Part shown: piece by piece, positions 6,131 to 11,204 of the stretch
How positions within the stretch are numbered: position 1 is the first letter of the stretch
Layout: the number at the start of each line of letters is the position of its first letter
From: an uncultured Candidatus Melainabacteria bacterium
GTDB taxonomy: Bacteria; Cyanobacteriota; Vampirovibrionia; LMEP-6097
Direction: 5' to 3'
Assembly: GCA_937927525.1 (NCBI GenBank)
Contig: CALBDR010000261.1
Span: forward strand, 1-13,372
DNA: 13,372 nt
The notes under the pieces: model-generated
The model's input: only the letters and a program-made list of their open reading frames with translations
Databases searched by the model: none
Told to the model about the DNA's origin: nothing
Translations under genes and position numbers: made by a program

Positions 6131-7333
6131 ATGTTAAGAACGAAAAAACAAAAATTCACTATTTCTGCTGAAGAATTCAAATCAAGACGAGATAAGCTCT
6201 TAGCTTTTATCGCTAATCTTAATATTGATGTTAAAGATTTGGATGAAACAGCTGGAGCGGATTTCAATAATTATCCTAAAAGACTTGTTTTGAAATCAGG
6301 TGAGGAAAAGAATTTTAGTAATGATGTTTTTTATCCTTTTAGGGTGAATAGTGATTTTTACTATTTAACTGGTTTTACTGAATCAGAAGCCGTTTTGGTT
6401 TTTGAACCAGCTGCTGTAAATCCTGTCAGTCTCTATATTAAACAAGCTGATGAAACCATGATTATTTGGGAAGGAGAAAGAGAGACGATTTCTTCTGCTA
6501 AAGAAAAGTATGGTATTGATAACGTTTTAGATATTAAAGAATATGACAAAAGTTTAGAAGATGATATTCCTAACCTTTTCACAGAAAAGGTTTTAAAGTT
6601 TATCCATTCATTACGTGCAATTAAATCTAATGCTGAATTAGATATTATGAGACGTTCTAACGAGATAGCTATTCAGGCTCACTCTATGATTCCTAATATT
6701 ATCGAGCAAGGAATCTATGAGTATGAGCTAGAAGCTCATTTAAACAGAGCATTTAGAGCGCAAGGAGCTAGCGGCTGGGCTTATCCAGCTATAGTTGCTG
6801 CTGGAAAAAACTCTTGTGTATTGCATTACATAAAAAATGACAATTTAGTAAATGCTGATGATTTAGTTTTAGTAGATGCTGGAGCTGAATTTAACTACTA
6901 TGCAAGTGATATTACTAGAGTTTATGCTCCTAGTCACCGTTTTACTGCTGAGCAACAAGGAGTCTATGATTTGGTTTTAGATTGCCAAAATAAAGTTATT
7001 AACTCTATTAAAGCAGGTATGGCTTTTAAAGAATTGCAGGATATCGCAGAAGCTTCTTTAGCAGAAGGTCTCTATGAACTCAAATATATTAAAGATAAAG
7101 ACAGTAAGGATGAACTGAAGAAATACTTCATGCATGGTATCGGACATTCACTCGGTATTGATGTTCATGATCCTGGTTTAGATAGGAAAACAGATATTCT
7201 TATGGAAAATATGGTTATTACTATTGAACCTGGGATTTATATCTCAGAGAAAGGGATTGGGGTTAGGATTGAAGATAATGTTGTGGTTAAAAATAATGGG
7301 TTTGAGAATTTGACTGAGGGGTTGAGTAAATAA
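6131..7333 (+). CDS. pepP: Aminopeptidase P (Xaa-Pro aminopeptidase, M24B)
   Basis: This 400-residue metallopeptidase releases N-terminal residues that precede proline. The N-terminal domain contains FYYLTGFTESEAVLVFEP, typical of the aminopeptidase P N domain. The pita-bread catalytic domain has all five metal ligands, numbered from this start: Asp249 (VLVDAG), Asp260 (SDITR), His339 (GIGHSLGIDVHD), Glu366 (TIEPGIY) and Glu381 (VRIEDN). The ATG at 6131 lies 4 nt after the stop of the PLP enzyme. A TTG at 6104 would add nine unconserved residues overlapping that gene and was rejected. The protein ends shortly after ENLTEGLSK, a few residues earlier than many homologues, and the palindromic element begins 12 nt past the stop. 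This raises the possibility that the original tail was trimmed. Catalytic competence is expected. Confidence 0.94.
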   Translation: MLRTKKQKFTISAEEFKSRRDKLLAFIANLNIDVKDLDETAGADFNNYPKRLVLKSGEEKNFSNDVFYPFRVNSDFYYLTGFTESEAVLVFEPAAVNPVSLYIKQADETMIIWEGERETISSAKEKYGIDNVLDIKEYDKSLEDDIPNLFTEKVLKFIHSLRAIKSNAELDIMRRSNEIAIQAHSMIPNIIEQGIYEYELEAHLNRAFRAQGASGWAYPAIVAAGKNSCVLHYIKNDNLVNADDLVLVDAGAEFNYYASDITRVYAPSHRFTAEQQGVYDLVLDCQNKVINSIKAGMAFKELQDIAEASLAEGLYELKYIKDKDSKDELKKYFMHGIGHSLGIDVHDPGLDRKTDILMENMVITIEPGIYISEKGIGVRIEDNVVVKNNGFENLTEGLSK

Positions 7334-7344
7334 TCTCCAGGGGC

Positions 7345-7460
7345 GCATCTCTAAGCTGATAGGTGTTCTTTGCTGACCGACATATAGAAGCTATTGGATT
7401 ACTTTTAATTTGCCTAAGGCATTCATGTCAGCTGCATCTCACCTATCAGTTTAGAGATGC
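7345..7460. repeat. 116-nt palindromic element with 21-bp terminal inverted repeats
   Basis: Positions 7345-7365 and 7440-7460 are inverse complements over 21 positions, with one G-U wobble. Inside, GCTGAC (7372-7377) can pair with GTCAGC (7427-7432). The element starts 12 nt after pepP and contains the first part of the following small ORF, with that ORF's GTG candidate start in the left arm. The right arm is followed by TTTGTTGTTT, so on the plus strand it could also end pepP transcription. Its general plan resembles the element at 4209-4307, but the sequences are unrelated by eye. Confidence 0.8.
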
Positions 7461-7755
7461 TTTGTTGTTTAATTATTTACTTCAAATTCTAAGTCACTGT
7501 TATGGTGAGGTGGAATTTTTGATAGCTTTTGTTTACAAAGATACTCCTAGGCAAATAATTCAGTATATTATTAGTGCTATGCAGTCAGCTGAGATTGCTT
7601 CTTTGGAGCCATATTGTGATGTACATATCAGCTTGAATGTTAATAAAAACGATTATGTAGTATCGAAATATGCAGAACCTGAGGAAAGAAGTTTAATGCG
7701 ATTATTGGGTAATAATTTTGATAAGTTTAAAAACATTCTGACTATAACTAACTAA
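7363..7755 (+). CDS. Hypothetical protein, start uncertain
   Basis: The open frame is up to 130 residues and I recognise no family. The codon immediately before the GTG at 7363 is an in-frame TAG, so the protein cannot begin earlier. About the first 33 codons lie inside the palindromic element, and the GTG would be buried in its stem with no Shine-Dalgarno. In-frame TTG codons at 7462 and 7465, or GTG at 7510, are alternative starts giving about 81-97 residues. The C-terminal part (VEFLIAFVYKDTPRQIIQYI, then CDVHISLNVNKNDYVVSKYA, then EERSLMRLLGNNFDKFKNIL) looks protein-like, soluble and probably alpha/beta. It may be a small intact gene or the remnant of a longer gene interrupted by the element. 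No function is suggested. Confidence 0.5.
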   Translation: MFFADRHIEAIGLLLICLRHSCQLHLTYQFRDALLFNYLLQILSHCYGEVEFLIAFVYKDTPRQIIQYIISAMQSAEIASLEPYCDVHISLNVNKNDYVVSKYAEPEERSLMRLLGNNFDKFKNILTITN

Positions 7756-7839
7756 ATTCTAAGTAGTCATAGTAAATCCACTGCATTTTCAATTTATTAC
7801 TTAATTTCTTTTTAAAATACTATATGAGGCTATTTCAGT

Positions 7840-8067
7840 ATGAAGAAACTTAGACGTAAATTTCCTGCTAATTTTTCAGATTTGCTTTTTATTGGTTTTA
7901 TAGCTTGGTGTGTTACAGACTTAGGGCATCTTGTAACTGATGTTTATGTTTGGAAAGAAAAATTACTGCCAGAATTTATTGGGATTTTAATCGTTTCTGT
8001 CAAGTTTATTGTGGGTGTGGGGCTTACCTTATTGCGTATTAGCTATAATCATAGGAGTAATGGATAA
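7840..8067 (+). CDS. Small two-helix membrane protein, unknown function
   Basis: This 75-residue protein has a basic start (MKKLRRKFPANF) and two predicted membrane segments (DLLFIGFIAWCVTDLGHLV, about residues 19-37, and FIGILIVSVKFIVGVGLTLL, about 46-65). The tail is short, positive and polar (RISYNHRSNG). By the positive-inside rule both ends would face the cytoplasm. A GAGG at 7826-7829 sits 10 nt before the ATG, slightly far but usable. The next gene's start overlaps its stop, so the two small membrane proteins are probably made together. I do not recognise a family; holin-like size is noted, but nothing else supports that. Confidence 0.6.
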   Translation: MKKLRRKFPANFSDLLFIGFIAWCVTDLGHLVTDVYVWKEKLLPEFIGILIVSVKFIVGVGLTLLRISYNHRSNG

Positions 8068-8182
8068 AATGTACTGGATAAAGACTATAATTGTATTTTC
8101 TACACTAATAATAGGTTCTTTCATTATGCTTAAGTCTCTTCTTGAATATGATCGCTTTGAAGAAGAGTATTATGATGAGTAA
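8060..8182 (+). CDS. 40-residue single-pass membrane microprotein
   Basis: A short frame begins at ATG 8060-8062, or in frame at ATG 8069, and ends with TAA at 8180-8182. The product has one hydrophobic stretch (WIKTIIVFSTLIIGSFIMLK, residues 6-25) and a very acidic tail (LEYDRFEEEYYDE). Its start lies in the last codons of the preceding membrane-protein gene. AGGAG (8053-8057) is 2 nt from the first ATG and 11 nt from the second, so either could be used. The clean TM-plus-acidic-tail design and the tight coupling argue that it is a real gene despite its length. Function is unknown. Confidence 0.55.
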   Translation: MDKMYWIKTIIVFSTLIIGSFIMLKSLLEYDRFEEEYYDE

Positions 8183-8227
8183 TTACACATTTCAGCTAAA
8201 TAATGATATCTATGAACTCACTAAAAA

Positions 8228-9094
8228 CTAAGGCAACAAACTAAGTGCGCCACTATGATCTTCACTTACTTGAGTTAGAATCGTACTTGCAGACTGCTTT
8301 TCAAGCTTAGACTTATAATCCATCATGAATATACCTGCTTTTACATTATTGTAATTTCCTTTATTAAACTCATGATTCATTTTATTCTCTAAATCTTTAT
8401 GGGCTATTAAAAGTCTTTGTTTAATTACATTTGCATTCTTATTCATACGTGCAATATTTTGCATAATAATCTGCAGATCCTCTTGATTAATCTCCGGGAT
8501 TTGGATTCCTTTTAACGAAGAGGAAATATTACTCACTAGATTTCCTTTTGATGAGATTTTTTCGATATTAAAATCAATACTAGTAAGCTCCAGTCCATTA
8601 TTTTCTGGGTTCCTAAAATCAATTTTTATACTTTTGTCTTTGTTTATTAATGTTATTTCTCTGTAAAAATTGCCGTTTACCAAGTTTTCATCATTGAATA
8701 CAGTTTTTTGATTTATTCGCTCTATATTATTGATAAAGCTACTAAGTTCATTCTGAAGAAAGGCATGATATTTTGGGTTAGAGTTTGATTTATAATCTTG
8801 CTGTAATTTAGAAATTGAGAGGGAGATTTGCGAAACAGAGTTTATACTGGCAATCACTGTATTTACTATAGTAATGGCTTCATCTAATTCCATTAAGAGT
8901 TCGAAGAATTGCTTTTTAGCAAAGCTTTCTTCTCTTATGCTTAGGCTTGCAGAATCACTATCTACATTGTTAATCAGAAGACCTGAGCTTATTTTATTTA
9001 CAGATTTTTTTAGCTTAGATTCAACTGGAACAGCTTTTTTAAATAATCGATCCTTATAGTCTGTATTTAAATACGTTTTTTCAATGCTTTCCAT
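8228..9094 (-). CDS. Divergent compact flagellin-like protein
   Basis: The product is 288 residues. The N-terminal region has KISSGLLIN (34-42) followed by an S-rich segment and SIREESFAKK, the counterpart of flagellin's KLSSGLRINSAxDDAAGLAIS. NELSSFINNIERINQKTVFN (115-134) matches the conserved EIxQLxxEIxRIxxxTxFNG block. The C-terminal region has long heptad-like helices (NIARMNKNANVIKQRLLIAH) and ends with GALSLLP, like flagellin's VLSLLR. These are the D0/D1 helical domains that pack the filament core. Only about 50-60 residues lie between them, so the surface D2/D3 part is nearly absent. The usual INTNxxSL-type start and the DDAAGL core are degraded. FlgL (hook-filament junction) is an alternative, but the C-terminus favours flagellin. 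GAGGG lies 7 nt before the ATG and a sigma-28-like promoter precedes it. Confidence 0.82.
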   Translation of the reverse strand: MESIEKTYLNTDYKDRLFKKAVPVESKLKKSVNKISSGLLINNVDSDSASLSIREESFAKKQFFELLMELDEAITIVNTVIASINSVSQISLSISKLQQDYKSNSNPKYHAFLQNELSSFINNIERINQKTVFNDENLVNGNFYREITLINKDKSIKIDFRNPENNGLELTSIDFNIEKISSKGNLVSNISSSLKGIQIPEINQEDLQIIMQNIARMNKNANVIKQRLLIAHKDLENKMNHEFNKGNYNNVKAGIFMMDYKSKLEKQSASTILTQVSEDHSGALSLLP

Positions 9095-9101
9095 TATTCG
9101 A

Positions 9102-9106
9102 CCCTC
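9102..9106 (-). promoter_or_regulatory. Shine-Dalgarno site of the flagellin-like gene
   Basis: The minus strand has GAGGG 7 nt before the ATG at 9094. It is one of the clearest ribosome-binding sites in the window and fixes the start of the flagellin-like gene. Confidence 0.75.
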
Positions 9107-9114
9107 ATATTTAA

Positions 9115-9142
9115 AGATCGGTTTTTTGCCCGAATTTCTTTA
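9115..9142 (-). promoter_or_regulatory. Sigma-28 (FliA)-like promoter of the flagellin-like gene
   Basis: The minus strand shows TAAAGAAA (9142-9135), a 12-nt spacer, then ACCGATCT (9122-9115). The sigma-28 consensus is TAAAGTTT, 11 nt, GCCGATAA, so the TAAAG and CCGAT cores match and the spacer is one base long. Transcription would start at about 9109, leaving a short leader that just contains the GAGGG ribosome-binding site. The match is seen; use by FliA is inferred from the family and from the gene it precedes. Confidence 0.65.
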
Positions 9143-9174
9143 ATAATTTTTTTAAAAATAAATTAAATAGCGTA

Positions 9175-9192
9175 TTCAGGACTAGCCCTGAA
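9175..9192 (-). terminator. Weak terminator after the fibre-protein genes
   Basis: On the minus strand, TTCAGGG-CTAG-TCCTGAA forms a 7-bp stem with one G-U pair, a few bases after the stop codon of the fibre-like gene. It is followed by TACGC and then a T-rich stretch containing TTTATTTTT. The stem is short and the T run is not adjacent, so termination may be partial. Confidence 0.4.
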
Positions 9193-9198
9193 GTCTAA

Positions 9199-11196
9199 CT
9201 ACTCTTGGAATATATGGACGTATACTATAGGAGATGGACTATTATCGTTTATAACTTCTAGATCAATAATATTTACCTTAGTAGGATCGTAGGAACCGCT
9301 TAAAGTAATAAAATAGTCTGGGAAGTATAAGTTGAAATTACCATCTATTTCAAGTAATATCTTATGACTCTGTTCTAGATTAATAGCAGTAAGAACAGTA
9401 TCAGCAGTAATAGTTTTAGTTACATAGCTATGGTTTTCTGTAAAATCAAGTTCTTCTGTAATTAATGCTGAGTTTAATGTGGTGAAATCTACTTTAGCAT
9501 CTATAAGATCTTTAAGAACTTTTCCTTGATTTGCGCTTAGTGGCTTATCAATATCAGTGCTAATTAAATTATCAATTATGTCTGTTTTTTCAATTTTATC
9601 TGTAAGTGTTGTGTTTAAGTTATTAACTTCACTGATGGCACGATCTGGAAGTCTTGCTGGATCAATAGTTCCAGATGTAATTTTACTAGTATCTAAATCA
9701 TTATTAAACTTATCATTTGTAAGTTCATTGTCTTTGATATCAACTCCAGCTACACTTAAGTCAATAATTTCATTAGTGCCGACACTGTTGTCAGTAATGA
9801 TTTCACTTAATGTGATTAAAGTTCCAGTGGTAGGTAAAGTAATGTCTGTAGGTCCCTGTGAAATGAATTTCACATTGTGAGCCCCAGACATGCTGAGGTT
9901 TTTATTTGAGACCTCGTTCTTTAATAGTGTCGCTCCAATATCCTCTGGAAGCCTGTCTTGGGATATAGTACCTGTGAAAAAGTTACTTGCGTTTCTAAAG
10001 TGGCTAGGTGGGAGGTTATTTAAATTCTGAGCATCTAAGCTACCGATTACATTTACTGTTGGACTTAGATTTGGTGGATTAGAGCTAACAGGGTCTAGTA
10101 GAATAAATCTTCTTACACCATTAGTGGTAAAGTAAAGTCCATCACCTGTGAACTCAAAACTTCCCTCAAGAGGAGTTGTTGTTAAATTTGAGTTTTGTAA
10201 ACGTATCGGTGGGATTTGTCCCATTTCAGCTGTGAACTTAGCATCATTTAAACCACTTGTTGCATTAGGGCTTATACTTACATTGCCAGATCTGTCAGCA
10301 CGAATTACTGGTGTGGCATCATTAATAGCTAAAGTGAATTCATCCGTATTTGCGTCAAAGGCTAAATCTGCGTGATTAGTACCTAGCCCTATTCTTAGTG
10401 GGTTTGTGGTTAATAGTGGGCTTGAAAGTGTTTCTGGTACTAGATTTACATTTAAGTCTTCTAAAACAATAAACTTAGGAGCTGGTCTGATTTTTTTTGC
10501 TCTAAATTTCCCTGGTTGTACTGGGATTTGAACTCTATATGCACCATCTGGATCTTTAATTAGATTTGTTTGATTTGCTCTTCTTCTTCTATTAGATTCA
10601 AATGTAAGTCTTTTAAATAATAATGATTCAACATTACATTCATCTAAGCCAGAGTTGGTGCATCTATAGCCTGGAACTATTTCATTTGAGCCTGAGCTAG
10701 CATTGCTTAAGCCTGTGCTGAAACTAGATGTGCTTAAAGTGTTGTTTGCAACAAAGCTTCCACTGCTAGAGATTGTCGCTCGGTATAAAGTGTATATTGA
10801 GCCTGTTGAGTCATGAACTGCTAGATAAATTTCTCTACTACCTAGCTTAGGAACTAGTTCAATTCTTACCCTTTGGTCACGGATATTTCTTCTGTAAGTA
10901 GGGAAATCTATTTTTGTATCAGAGTTGATGATAGCTTCACCAGTTCCATCAAGTTCATAGGCTACGATTCTATAAGAATGAGCATTGCTAATATTGAGTG
11001 GTCTAGTATCTATTACACAAAGAATATTAGGTCTTTCATTACTTAGGTTTAAATTTAAATCATCTAAGCTTACTCTAAAGTCTAAATTACAGTTGCCTGC
11101 AACACACTCTAGATCAATCTTTTCGCCAGCAGCTTTAACAGGACTAGTCGTAAGAGTGAAGATTATGAAAGTAATTAGTGTAATTAAAATATTCAT
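9199..11196 (-). CDS. Secreted phage-tail-fibre-like surface protein
   Basis: This 665-residue protein has a Sec signal peptide (MNILITLITFIIFTLTTSP, cleavage likely after VKA at residue 22). The mature N-terminal region (about 23-200) has five cysteines (31, 36, 60, 179, 187) and beta-rich sequence, then a basic cluster NRRRRAN (202-208). The middle has EFTGDGLYFTTNGVRRFILL (348-367). The C-terminal half carries motifs of phage and prophage tail fibres: TLPTTGTLITL (453-463), KITSGTIDPARLPDR (505-519) and PLSANQGKVLKDLIDA (552-567). A beta-rich C-terminal domain ends at VYVHIFQE. It is probably an elongated, perhaps trimeric, surface fibre or adhesin; that is inference from motif type. It is a paralog of the gene 8 bp upstream, aligned from about residue 219 onward, but lacks that gene's lectin-like extension. 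No Shine-Dalgarno is strong, so translation is probably coupled. I recognise no named family over the full length. Confidence 0.75.
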   Translation of the reverse strand: MNILITLITFIIFTLTTSPVKAAGEKIDLECVAGNCNLDFRVSLDDLNLNLSNERPNILCVIDTRPLNISNAHSYRIVAYELDGTGEAIINSDTKIDFPTYRRNIRDQRVRIELVPKLGSREIYLAVHDSTGSIYTLYRATISSSGSFVANNTLSTSSFSTGLSNASSGSNEIVPGYRCTNSGLDECNVESLLFKRLTFESNRRRRANQTNLIKDPDGAYRVQIPVQPGKFRAKKIRPAPKFIVLEDLNVNLVPETLSSPLLTTNPLRIGLGTNHADLAFDANTDEFTLAINDATPVIRADRSGNVSISPNATSGLNDAKFTAEMGQIPPIRLQNSNLTTTPLEGSFEFTGDGLYFTTNGVRRFILLDPVSSNPPNLSPTVNVIGSLDAQNLNNLPPSHFRNASNFFTGTISQDRLPEDIGATLLKNEVSNKNLSMSGAHNVKFISQGPTDITLPTTGTLITLSEIITDNSVGTNEIIDLSVAGVDIKDNELTNDKFNNDLDTSKITSGTIDPARLPDRAISEVNNLNTTLTDKIEKTDIIDNLISTDIDKPLSANQGKVLKDLIDAKVDFTTLNSALITEELDFTENHSYVTKTITADTVLTAINLEQSHKILLEIDGNFNLYFPDYFITLSGSYDPTKVNIIDLEVINDNSPSPIVYVHIFQE

Positions 11197-11204
11197 GCTT
11201 ACTC

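Noticed and set aside
7818..7823. TACTAT as a -10 box for the gene at 7840
   Set aside because: The start site it implies would fall past the GAGG ribosome-binding site, so it conflicts with the better-supported SD.
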